From: Phycisphaerae bacterium
GTDB taxonomy: Bacteria > Planctomycetota > Phycisphaerae > UBA1845 > PWPN01
Length of the DNA: 5,567 bases
Assembly: GCA_003557125.1 (NCBI GenBank)
Contig: PWPN01000039.1
Span: 1 to 5,567, forward strand
Direction of reading: 5' to 3'
Each line of letters starts with the position of its first letter. The first letter of the stretch is position 1. The notes under the pieces are model-generated. The model did not search any database and had not been told where the DNA came from. It saw only the letters and a program-made list of their open reading frames with translations. The position numbers were made by a program, and so were the translations under genes. Below, piece after piece: positions 1 through 5,567 of this stretch.

Positions 1-1090
1 CCACGGTCATCTCGGAGGGCTCGGCCTTGAGCCGCCGATTGAGCCGGTGCAGCGCTTCGATGAACAGATCGAAACCCTTGTTGCGGAACTCGTAGCGCCC
101 GGCACAGAAAAGGTAGAGCGTCTTATCGAGATCGAAAGTATAACTCGAAAAGAAATGCCCCATGACGAATTCATGAATGAGCTGCTTGCAGCGCCGATGG
201 TGGTTTTGAAACTCGTAGGGGGCGGCGAAGCGCTCCACGTTCAGCCCGTTGGGAACGAGCACGTCCGGCTGGCGCCCAAGGAACTGCCGAGCTTCCATGG
301 CCGTAATGCCGGAAACGGTCGTAAAGACGTCGGCGGCATGAGCCGCAGCCTTTTCGATGAGGAAGCGATGCTCGAAGCCATGCTCCCGTGCGACCGCATG
401 GCCGTCGATTTCCGCGAGATGGTCGTACAGATTCGCGTTGGCTGCACTGAGGCTGCGACCGACAAGCGTCGCATGCGTCGTAAACACCGTGGGGAAGCGT
501 ACCCCGCGATGCGCGAGCAGCGGAAGCGCCAAGGCGCTTTGCCATTCGTGGAAGTGGGCGAGCATCGGCTTGGTGCCGAGCCGTTTCCGGCAACAGGCCA
601 ACAGGTCGGCGGTGATGAACCCGAAGGCGACGAGATCGTTCAACTCGCCGTCGTGTTCGGGCGTGCCGATGCCCAGATCGCGCCAGAGGTAATATTTCAG
701 CTCCCCGAGCCGCTCGTAGATCGATGCGGTATGAACGAGGATGACCCGAGGCCGACCGTCGATCAGCCAACGACCGACGTGCGCCCGAATGCCCATCGCC
801 TCGAGGTCGGCCACGAGTTCCGCGAACAGGCCGACCGGTTCTTCGGGCTCGAACTCGATGGCAGCGGTCTCCGGCCGATAAGGTCCGATAAGCGTATACG
901 CATCCCCCCACCGCCGCACCGCAGCCGGCGCCTTGCTGCGCAGGACCGTATAGATCCCGCCCGCTTGCGCGCAGATCTCCCAGGAAACTTCGAACAGCAG
1001 CGCCGGGTCGACCGACTCTTCCTGCGGAAGGTTCGCCCCGGGTTGCGGTTGATCGCCGGATGTCGGAATACCCTGTAAACCTTGGCCCAT
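1..1090 (-). CDS. Glycogen synthase, GT3 (eukaryotic GYS) family, 3' end outside window
   Basis: This cytoplasmic enzyme would extend alpha-1,4-glucan chains using a nucleotide-sugar glucose donor. The first 363 residues are present. Residues 33-71 hold the GT3 N-terminal signature (FEVSWEICAQAGGIYTVL, then WGDAYTLIGPY). Residues 179-184 are HFHEWQ. Residues 204-212 are TTHATLVGR, whose His206 aligns with the active-site His of GT-B synthases. Residues 280-284 are PNGLN, and 331-339 are GRYEFRNKG, whose Arg332 and Lys338 match the donor-phosphate-binding Arg/Lys pair. These blocks follow yeast and animal glycogen synthase, not the shorter GT5 GlgA with its KTGGL start. The catalytic Glu and any C-terminal regulatory Arg cluster lie beyond the window. 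ATG at 1090 has GAGG (1096-1099) five nucleotides upstream. An in-frame GTG at 1111 would add seven residues, and an in-frame stop lies at 1190-1192. The gene follows the epimerase gene after 130 nt. Family assignment is secure; donor preference (UDP- or ADP-glucose) is not shown. Confidence 0.93.
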   Translation of the reverse strand, partial: MGQGLQGIPTSGDQPQPGANLPQEESVDPALLFEVSWEICAQAGGIYTVLRSKAPAAVRRWGDAYTLIGPYRPETAAIEFEPEEPVGLFAELVADLEAMGIRAHVGRWLIDGRPRVILVHTASIYERLGELKYYLWRDLGIGTPEHDGELNDLVAFGFITADLLACCRKRLGTKPMLAHFHEWQSALALPLLAHRGVRFPTVFTTHATLVGRSLSAANANLYDHLAEIDGHAVAREHGFEHRFLIEKAAAHAADVFTTVSGITAMEARQFLGRQPDVLVPNGLNVERFAAPYEFQNHHRRCKQLIHEFVMGHFFSSYTFDLDKTLYLFCAGRYEFRNKGFDLFIEALHRLNRRLKAEPSEMTV

Positions 1091-1220
1091 CGTTGCCTCG
1101 CATCGGATCACGCGACGTGAATACGACAAGTTGCGCGCTGCGCACGGCTCCGATCGAGCCCGACTCCACTTCCGTGAAGCCGGGCCTGCCTACGGACCTC
1201 GACGGTGTCGGTTATAAACG
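1091..1220 (-). promoter_or_regulatory. Intergenic gap before glycogen synthase, weak promoter candidate
   Basis: This 130-nt gap lies between the epimerase stop and the glycogen synthase start. Read leftward, TATAAC (1216-1211) is one mismatch from a sigma-70 -10 box. A poor -35 candidate, TTGGGC (1238-1233), lies 16 nt upstream inside the end of the epimerase gene. It would give a leader of roughly 110 nt. Two small inverted repeats occur: TGCGC/GCGCA (1132-1136 with 1140-1144) and GGCTC/GAGCC (1146-1150 with 1156-1160). Neither is followed by a T run on the minus strand, so neither looks like a terminator. Read-through from upstream is equally likely. Confidence 0.2.
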
Positions 1221-2051
1221 TTAGCGTTGCCCGCCCAAGGATTCAAGCAGGGTGACCGCTTCGCGGATGTCGGCCACGCGTTGATCGCCGGCTTCCCGCT
1301 CGATCATCAGCGGGCCCGCATACCCTTGCGCCTTGAGCTTGCTGACCACGCGGGGAATGTCCGCCTGCCCCGTGCCCAGCACGACGTCTTCGCCCCACTT
1401 CTCGCCCGGCGCATCGGACCAGGTGCCGTCTTTCATGTGGACGTGGACGACGTGGTCCTTGAGCAGTTCGAGCGCCTCGACGGGTTCGCCCACGCCGTAG
1501 AGGATCATGTTGGCCGGGTCGAAGTTGATCCCGATGTTGGGCTCACCGACGGCATCGATGAACGCCAGCAGATTCTCGGCCGTCTCCTGGCCGGTCTCCA
1601 TGACAAGCGTCACACCCAGCTCGCCCAGCCCCTTGCAAATCGACCGTACCCGGTCGCACATGACGGTGTAACGCTCGTCGGCCGTATCGTGCGGCACGAA
1701 GCCCACGTGAACGCTGAGATACTTGACGCCGAGCTGGCTGGTGACTCGGCCCACGGCCATGGTCTTTTCGCGACGAAGATCCCAGTCGGCATCGACGACG
1801 TACCCCCCCGTCTCGGAGATCCGCGCGATGCTCGAATAATCCTCGCCCTCGAATCCGACAGCCGTGGCCGTCACCGTCAGGCCTGTGGCACGGACGAGTT
1901 CGACCGTCTCGACAGGCACGTCGCTCCCACCGCCCATGAAGCCCAGTTGGATGCAACGCAAACTCAAATCGTTCTTGACGACGTCCAAAGTCTCGCGAAG
2001 ATTCGGAATCGCCAACGCCCACGTGCATACGCCGATCTGCACTGGTGCCAT
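1221..2051 (-). CDS. Sugar phosphate isomerase/epimerase-like TIM-barrel protein
   Basis: This is a 276-residue protein of the xylose-isomerase-like TIM-barrel (AP_endonuc_2) superfamily, whose members isomerise or epimerise sugars, polyols or their derivatives with a divalent metal. The start IGVCTWAL (6-13) is a typical first strand. Candidate metal ligands follow the family order: Glu152 (METGQE), Asp178 (NFDPANMILYG), His205 (HVHMKDG) and Glu251 (LMIERE). By analogy, His115 (SVHVG) lies on strand 4. Length is normal for a single-domain member. No signal peptide or membrane segment is visible, so it is probably cytoplasmic. The ATG at 2051 has a strong GAGGAG site (2057-2062) five nucleotides upstream. 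It starts 40 nt after rlmN and has no obvious terminator before it, so co-transcription with rlmN is likely. The nearby xylB suggests a sugar substrate, but the superfamily is too broad to name one. DNA endonuclease IV is unlikely because its longer set of metal ligands is not evident. Confidence 0.88.
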   Translation of the reverse strand: MAPVQIGVCTWALAIPNLRETLDVVKNDLSLRCIQLGFMGGGSDVPVETVELVRATGLTVTATAVGFEGEDYSSIARISETGGYVVDADWDLRREKTMAVGRVTSQLGVKYLSVHVGFVPHDTADERYTVMCDRVRSICKGLGELGVTLVMETGQETAENLLAFIDAVGEPNIGINFDPANMILYGVGEPVEALELLKDHVVHVHMKDGTWSDAPGEKWGEDVVLGTGQADIPRVVSKLKAQGYAGPLMIEREAGDQRVADIREAVTLLESLGGQR

Positions 2052-2056
2052 GTGTA

Positions 2057-2062
2057 CTCCTC
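2057..2062 (-). promoter_or_regulatory. Ribosome binding site of the epimerase gene
   Basis: The minus strand reads GAGGAG five nucleotides before the ATG at 2051. It is the strongest Shine-Dalgarno match in the window and fixes this start. Confidence 0.8.
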
Positions 2063-2091
2063 GCCTAGGGTAAAAGGCCTCTCGATGATCC

Positions 2092-3228
2092 TCACGTACG
2101 AATCCCGCTCCCGCCGCTCATCGTGCGCCGGCGGAGCTGGCCGCAGGCGGCCTCGATGTCCAGGCCGCGGCTTCGACGAATGTGCGCATTGACGCCTCGC
2201 TCCCGGAGCCGTTCGAGGAACCGGTGCGACGCATAGCTCGAGGGCCTTTCGTAAGGAAGGCCCGCAACAGGGTTATAGCGGATGAGATTAACATTGCAAC
2301 GCATTTTGCGACAGACCTTCACGAGCTGCTGTGCGTGCTCGGGCTGATCGTTCACGCCGGCCAGCAGGAGATATTCGATCGTCACCTCGCGGCCCGTCCG
2401 ATTGAAATAGGATCGGCCCGCCTCGATAAGCGCATCGAGACGGACGCGCTGGGCCCACGGGATCAGCTGCGCACGCAACTCGTCGGTCGGCGCGTGCAAC
2501 GAGATGGCCAGGTTGATCTGAAGCTTTTCATCGGCGAGTCGCCGCATCGGGCCGGGCAGGCCGACCGTGCTGACCGTGATATGGCGGGCCGCCAGGTTGA
2601 AGCCCCAATCGGCATTGAGAGTCCGGATCGCGCGGACGACATTGTTGTAATTGGCCAGCGGCTCGCCGAGTCCCATAAAAACGACGTGACTCAAGCGTGC
2701 CGGGCGAAGGTTGCGCGGCCCGTCGGGCGAAGGGCTCTCCAGCTTTTCGGGGGGCGCGGGCGATTGGCCGCCGGACTCGGCCAGTTCGCGGATCCAGGCG
2801 ACCTGTTCGACGATCTCGCCGGCTGTCAGTTGCCGATCGAACCCGCCCAATCCGCTCGCGCAGAACGTGCAGCCGACCGGGCAACCGACCTGGCTGGAGA
2901 TGCAGGCGGTTCGCCGTCGGCCGTCGGAGAGCAGGACGCATTCGCTCGTCGCGCCATCCGGCCAACGGAGCAGCAGCTTGATCGTCCCGTCCTGGGCGAC
3001 TCGGCGGCCGACCTCGCTGGCCGAGCGGATGGTCCAGTGCTCCGACCAGGCGGCACGCAAATCGCGCGGAAGGTTGGTCATCCGATCGAATTCGAGTACG
3101 CCCTTGCGGTAGATCCACTCGAAAACCTGACGCGCACGGTAGGCGGGCTCGCCTCGCTGGCGGCAAAGGGCCTCGAAGTCCTCGGGCGATACGTTCAACA
3201 GATGCTCGTGGGGCGCTGCCGTTTCCAT
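2092..3228 (-). CDS. rlmN: RlmN, radical SAM dual-specificity 23S rRNA/tRNA A2503/A37 methyltransferase
   Basis: RlmN makes 2-methyladenosine at A2503 of 23S rRNA and, in characterised species, at A37 of some tRNAs, using two S-adenosylmethionine molecules. The 378-residue protein has an N-terminal RNA-binding region (about 10-90) and a radical SAM core. The CX3CX2C cluster ligands are Cys116, Cys120 and Cys123 (GCPVGCTFC). The two cysteines for methyl transfer are both present: Cys109 (TACISSQVGC) and Cys362 (DIEAACGQLR). Further family motifs are GFDRQLTAGEIV (129-140), FMGLGEPLANYNN (184-196), ITVSTVGLP (217-225), NLAISLHAP (239-247) and LIRYNPV (315-321). The motifs match RlmN better than the resistance enzyme Cfr. 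A Pro/Ser-rich insertion sits at about 152-177. ATG at 3228 is chosen because AGGTG (3233-3237) precedes it by four nucleotides and homology begins just after it. The frame stays open upstream to 3888, but that stretch is antisense to xylB and has no RlmN similarity. Confidence 0.96.
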   Translation of the reverse strand: METAAPHEHLLNVSPEDFEALCRQRGEPAYRARQVFEWIYRKGVLEFDRMTNLPRDLRAAWSEHWTIRSASEVGRRVAQDGTIKLLLRWPDGATSECVLLSDGRRRTACISSQVGCPVGCTFCASGLGGFDRQLTAGEIVEQVAWIRELAESGGQSPAPPEKLESPSPDGPRNLRPARLSHVVFMGLGEPLANYNNVVRAIRTLNADWGFNLAARHITVSTVGLPGPMRRLADEKLQINLAISLHAPTDELRAQLIPWAQRVRLDALIEAGRSYFNRTGREVTIEYLLLAGVNDQPEHAQQLVKVCRKMRCNVNLIRYNPVAGLPYERPSSYASHRFLERLRERGVNAHIRRSRGLDIEAACGQLRRRTMSGGSGIRT

Positions 3229-3298
3229 CGGACACCTATTGTAGGGATCGAGCCCGAACCCTGCGATCCGCGGCGTCGAATCGCGTCGGAGGCCCATG

Positions 3299-3331
3299 AA
3301 AATGCTGCACGACAAGAGTGACCGTGCAGCA
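3299..3331 (-). terminator. Hairpin with short T run, terminator-like or attenuator-like
   Basis: Read leftward, TGCTGCACG and CGTGCAGCA form a perfect 9-bp stem with an 11-nt loop, followed directly by TTTT (3302-3299). The geometry resembles an intrinsic terminator with a short U tract. No gene on the minus strand ends here: the nearest minus-strand start, rlmN, is about 70 nt downstream. It could therefore be a leader attenuator, the end of a small RNA, or a protein-binding inverted repeat. The repeat is certain; its function is not. Confidence 0.4.
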
Positions 3332-3406
3332 GTAAGGATATTTCGCGGTACGTTTTCATCATCAGCAATGGGCATCGAGAGGCTACGCGCTTCGACCGCA
3401 CAGGGG

Positions 3407-3412
3407 TATACT
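3407..3412 (+). promoter_or_regulatory. Possible -10 element upstream of xylB
   Basis: TATACT matches the sigma-70 -10 consensus at five of six positions and lies about 64 nt before the chosen xylB start. No convincing -35 hexamer is found 16-18 nt upstream and there is no TGn extension, so this is a weak candidate. Confidence 0.2.
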
Positions 3413-3460
3413 GCCTTGGCCGACTCGATCCGGGCCGGGCACGATTTACATTTTCGCATG

Positions 3461-3467
3461 GTGAGGA
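3461..3467 (+). promoter_or_regulatory. Ribosome binding site that decides the xylB start
   Basis: GTGAGGA lies eight nucleotides before ATG 3476. The other nearby in-frame ATG, at 3458, has no such site upstream, so 3476 is preferred. Confidence 0.7.
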
Positions 3468-3475
3468 TCTGCACG

Positions 3476-5014
3476 ATGGCACTTTTCTGCGGCATCGACA
3501 TCGGGACGTCCGCCACCAAGACCCTGCTGTGCACCGCTCGCGGACGGGTACTGGCCACGGCGGCGGCCGAGTATCCCGTCCACACGCCCCGCGCGGGCTG
3601 GTCCGAGCAGGATCCGGAGGACTGGTGGCAGGCGACGATCAAGACGATCGCCGCGGTCTGCCGCAAAGCAAAAAAGAAACCGTCCCAGATCACCGCCATC
3701 GGGCTCTCCGGGCAGATGCATGGCAGCGTCTTCGTCGACAAGAAAGGCCGATCGCTTCGGCCCGCGCTGCTGTGGAACGACCAGCGCACCGCCAAACAAT
3801 GCGCAGAGATCGAGAAGCGGGCCGGCGGTCGCAAGAAACTCATCGAGATGGTCTCCAACGTCGCCCTGACCGGATTCACCGCGCCCAAGATTCTCTGGGT
3901 CCGCGAAAACGATCCGCGAACCTACGGCAAAACGAGCAAGATCCTTCTGCCCAAGGATTACATCCGCCTGCGGCTGACCGACACCTATGCGACCGAAGTC
4001 AGCGACGCGTCAGGAACGCTCCTGCTGGACGTGAAAAAACGCGCGTGGCACCGCACGCTGCTCGCCAAGCTCGACATCGACGCGGACCTGATGCCGCCCG
4101 TCCACGAGTCGGCCGACGTGACGGGGACCGTCTCGAAGGAGGCAGCCAGTCTCACCGGACTGAAGGCCGGCACGCCCGTGGTCGGCGGCGCGGGCGATCA
4201 GCCGGCCGGCGCGGTCGGCAACGGCATCGTCCGTGCCGGAATCGTCTCGGCCACCCTGGGGACCAGCGGCGTCGTTTTCGCGCACAGCGATCAGCCCGTC
4301 CCTAACGAGCAGGGCAATCTCCAGTCGTTCTGCCATGCCGTGCCCGGCGCATGGTGCGTTTTCGGATGCATGCTGTCGGCCGGCGGTTCGCTCCAGTGGC
4401 TGCGCAACGCGCTGTGGGCCGACGAGGTGCGAGCGGCTGCCAAGGCCAAGCGCGATCCCGGTTCGCTCTATCCGCGTCTCATCGCCGAGGCAGCGACAGC
4501 CCCAGCCGGTTGCGAGTCGCTGCTGTTCCTGCCCTATCTGACGGGCGAACGCTGCCCCTACCCGGACCCGAACGCACGGGGCGGCTGGGTCGGCCTGACG
4601 GTACGCCACAGCCGACCGCACATGGTCCGATCCGTACTCGAAGGGATCACCTTCGGGATGCGCGACCAGATCGAACTCATGCGCGCCGGCGGGCTCAAGA
4701 TTCGACAGGTCCGCGCCAGCGGCGGCGGGGCTGCCAGCGACTTCTGGCGGCAGATGCAGGCGGACATGTACCACGCCGACGTGGTCACCGTGAACACGCA
4801 GGAAGGCGGCGCACTGGGCGTTGCGCTACTGGCGGCCGTCGGCGCCGGCGAATACGCCAGCGTGCCGGAAGCCTGCCAGGAGGCTATCCGCGTCAACACG
4901 ACGTGCAAGCCCGATCGCAAAACCGCCCGCATCTACGACCGGCTCTATCCGCTTTACCGTTCGCTCTACCAGAACCTCCGCACGGACTTCGCCGCCCTGG
5001 CCAAGTGCGAGTGA
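3476..5014 (+). CDS. xylB: Xylulokinase (FGGY carbohydrate kinase)
   Basis: This enzyme phosphorylates D-xylulose with ATP to D-xylulose 5-phosphate, the entry point of xylose into the pentose phosphate pathway. The 512-residue protein has both FGGY actin-like domains. Residues 6-12 (GIDIGTS) are the first phosphate-binding loop. LSGQMHG (77-83) is the sugar-binding motif typical of xylulokinases. LLWNDQRT (98-105), GFTAPKILW (133-141) and LLPKDYIRLRLT (157-168) also follow XylB. Asp241 in GGAGDQPAGAVG is the expected catalytic base, LGTSG (261-265) binds nucleotide, FLPYLTGERCPYP spans 351-363, and SGGGAASDFWRQMQADM begins at 415. Length is slightly above the E. coli enzyme (484). ATG 3476 is preferred because GTGAGGA precedes it by eight nucleotides and the family sequence starts here; in-frame ATGs at 3458 and 3296 would add unrelated residues. 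No xylose isomerase or transporter is visible here. The IMPase-family gene follows after 65 nt, probably in one transcript. Confidence 0.95.
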   Translation: MALFCGIDIGTSATKTLLCTARGRVLATAAAEYPVHTPRAGWSEQDPEDWWQATIKTIAAVCRKAKKKPSQITAIGLSGQMHGSVFVDKKGRSLRPALLWNDQRTAKQCAEIEKRAGGRKKLIEMVSNVALTGFTAPKILWVRENDPRTYGKTSKILLPKDYIRLRLTDTYATEVSDASGTLLLDVKKRAWHRTLLAKLDIDADLMPPVHESADVTGTVSKEAASLTGLKAGTPVVGGAGDQPAGAVGNGIVRAGIVSATLGTSGVVFAHSDQPVPNEQGNLQSFCHAVPGAWCVFGCMLSAGGSLQWLRNALWADEVRAAAKAKRDPGSLYPRLIAEAATAPAGCESLLFLPYLTGERCPYPDPNARGGWVGLTVRHSRPHMVRSVLEGITFGMRDQIELMRAGGLKIRQVRASGGGAASDFWRQMQADMYHADVVTVNTQEGGALGVALLAAVGAGEYASVPEACQEAIRVNTTCKPDRKTARIYDRLYPLYRSLYQNLRTDFAALAKCE

Positions 5015-5065
5015 GGCAGACGTCGCACGGCTTGCGGGACGAGGTAAGGGGCAGGTGATTTCCTT

Positions 5066-5071
5066 GGGGAG
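5066..5071 (+). promoter_or_regulatory. Ribosome binding site for the GTG-started IMPase-family gene
   Basis: GGGGAG lies eight nucleotides before GTG 5080. An in-frame TGA at 5056-5058, with no other start codon between, makes GTG 5080 the only reasonable start. Confidence 0.7.
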
Positions 5072-5079
5072 ACGGTGCA

Positions 5080-5567
5080 GTGAGCGAGTACGAATCCGTT
5101 CGACGCGAGGCCTGCCGGTGGGTGCGAGATGCCTGCGCGGTCGCCCGCAGTCACTTCGGCCGCACGACGGCTTCGGCCAAGGCCGACGCGTCGCCCGTCA
5201 CCGAGGCCGACCACGCCGTCCAGGATGCTCTCCAGGATACCATCGCACGGACTTTTCCGGGCGATGCCGTCGTCACCGAAGAAACGCAGCAACGGCCCGG
5301 CCGTCATGCCCGACTCGCCGCAGCCACGCGCTGCTGGGTCATCGACCCGATCGACGGAACGCGCAACTACGCCCGATCGATCCCGGTCTTCAGCATTTCG
5401 CTGGCCCTTCTGGAAGGGGGTCGCCCCGTGGTGGGCGTCGTGGCCGATCCGATCTCGGAGCATGTCTGGTCCGCATCGAAGGGTGCGGGCCTCTGGCGGG
5501 ACCATGTGCGCTATGCACCGTCGACCGCGTCCTCGGCCACAGGCTGGCTCATCGCGGCGCCCTCCGG
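5080..5567 (+). CDS. Inositol monophosphatase family phosphatase, 3' end outside window
   Basis: This is a Mg2+-dependent phosphatase of the inositol monophosphatase family, which acts on small phosphorylated metabolites such as inositol 1-phosphate, histidinol phosphate or 3'-phosphoadenosine phosphates. The first 162 residues are present. SPVTEAD (38-44) carries the conserved Asp44. VVTEET (64-69) supplies Glu67, and WVIDPIDGTRNYARSIP (86-102) supplies Asp89 and Asp92, the metal ligands of the WxxDPxDGT motif. GVVADPISEHVWSASKGAGLW (119-139) matches the family's next conserved block. The distal metal-binding Asp lies outside the window. DGTRNY is nearer to SuhB-type IMPases (DGTxNF) than to CysQ (DGTKEF), but substrate cannot be assigned. 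The GTG start has a GGGGAG site at 5066-5071 and an in-frame stop just upstream. The gene lies 65 nt after xylB with no clear terminator between, so it is probably co-transcribed. Confidence 0.92.
   Translation, partial: MSEYESVRREACRWVRDACAVARSHFGRTTASAKADASPVTEADHAVQDALQDTIARTFPGDAVVTEETQQRPGRHARLAAATRCWVIDPIDGTRNYARSIPVFSISLALLEGGRPVVGVVADPISEHVWSASKGAGLWRDHVRYAPSTASSATGWLIAAPS

Larger units (their letters stand above)
3229..3475. other. Divergent intergenic region between rlmN and xylB
   Basis: These 247 nt separate the divergent gene starts and should hold promoters for both blocks. It contains a 9-bp inverted repeat (3303-3311 with 3323-3331), a smaller one, GGATCG/CGATCC (3245-3250 with 3264-3269), and a TATACT -10-like hexamer on the plus strand (3407-3412). 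Both flanking genes' frames remain open across much of it, but those stretches show no similarity to either family. I see no RNA gene or credible small protein. Confidence 0.7.

Noticed and set aside
47..1078. 343-codon plus-strand reading frame antisense to the glycogen synthase gene
   Set aside because: Its translation has no recognisable motifs, while the minus strand gives a continuous GT3 glycogen synthase. Long antisense frames are common in high-GC DNA.
171..1169. 332-codon minus-strand frame overlapping the glycogen synthase in another frame
   Set aside because: It is rich in Arg, Gly and Ala with no family motif, and is a frame shadow of the glycogen synthase gene.
2064..2080. CCTAGG and AGGCCT palindromes between rlmN and the epimerase gene
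   Set aside because: They are short restriction-site-like palindromes with no stable hairpin or T run, so there is no case for a terminator or operator.
1227..2192. 321-codon plus-strand frame antisense to the epimerase gene
   Set aside because: The minus strand carries a clear TIM-barrel protein with a strong ribosome binding site; the antisense product is unrecognisable.
2092..3228. Possible Cfr-type antibiotic-resistance methylase
   Set aside because: Motifs such as GFDRQLTAGEIV and the N-terminal region fit housekeeping RlmN, and there is no mobile or resistance context.
2182..3321. 379-codon plus-strand frame covering nearly all of rlmN in antisense
   Set aside because: No motif or convincing start signal is seen, and rlmN on the other strand has all its catalytic residues. 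It is a GC-driven shadow.
3296..3475. 60-residue N-terminal extension of xylB from ATG 3296
   Set aside because: FGGY kinases begin at the GIDIGTS strand, the extension would translate through the hairpin, and the ribosome binding site supports ATG 3476.
3229..3888. 220-codon upstream extension of the rlmN frame, overlapping xylB in antisense
   Set aside because: RlmN similarity starts at the ATG at 3228, which has its own AGGTG site, and the extension has no family similarity.

Overview
The window is GC-rich bacterial DNA with five protein-coding genes in two divergent blocks. The leftward block, in transcription order, is rlmN, then a sugar phosphate isomerase/epimerase-like TIM-barrel gene, then the first two-thirds or so of a glycogen synthase that runs off the left edge. 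The rightward block is a xylulokinase gene (xylB) followed by the start of an inositol-monophosphatase-family gene that runs off the right edge. A 247-bp divergent intergenic region (3229-3475) separates the blocks. I see no mobile element, CRISPR array, tRNA, rRNA or phage gene.

The organism cannot be named from the sequence alone. The glycogen synthase is clearly of the GT3 type (the yeast/animal GYS family), not the GT5 GlgA used by most bacteria. With the high GC and Shine-Dalgarno-led genes, this suggests a bacterium from a group known to carry GT3 enzymes, such as Planctomycetota (my first guess, Phycisphaerae-like) or relatives. That placement is an inference.

Functionally, most of the window is carbohydrate metabolism. 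XylB phosphorylates D-xylulose for entry into the pentose phosphate pathway. The epimerase-like protein probably rearranges a sugar or polyol. The glycogen synthase builds alpha-1,4-glucan storage polymer. The IMPase-family protein removes phosphate from a small phosphorylated metabolite. RlmN is a housekeeping rRNA/tRNA methylase. Spacing within blocks is short (40 nt rlmN to epimerase, 130 nt epimerase to glycogen synthase, 65 nt xylB to IMPase), and each gene has a recognisable ribosome binding site, so co-transcription within each block is plausible.

The window is largely ordinary. The points most worth a second look are the eukaryote-type glycogen synthase, a 9-bp inverted repeat followed by a short T run in the rlmN leader direction, the unassigned epimerase, and a Pro/Ser-rich insertion in RlmN. 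I did not find evidence of a novel defence or mobile system.
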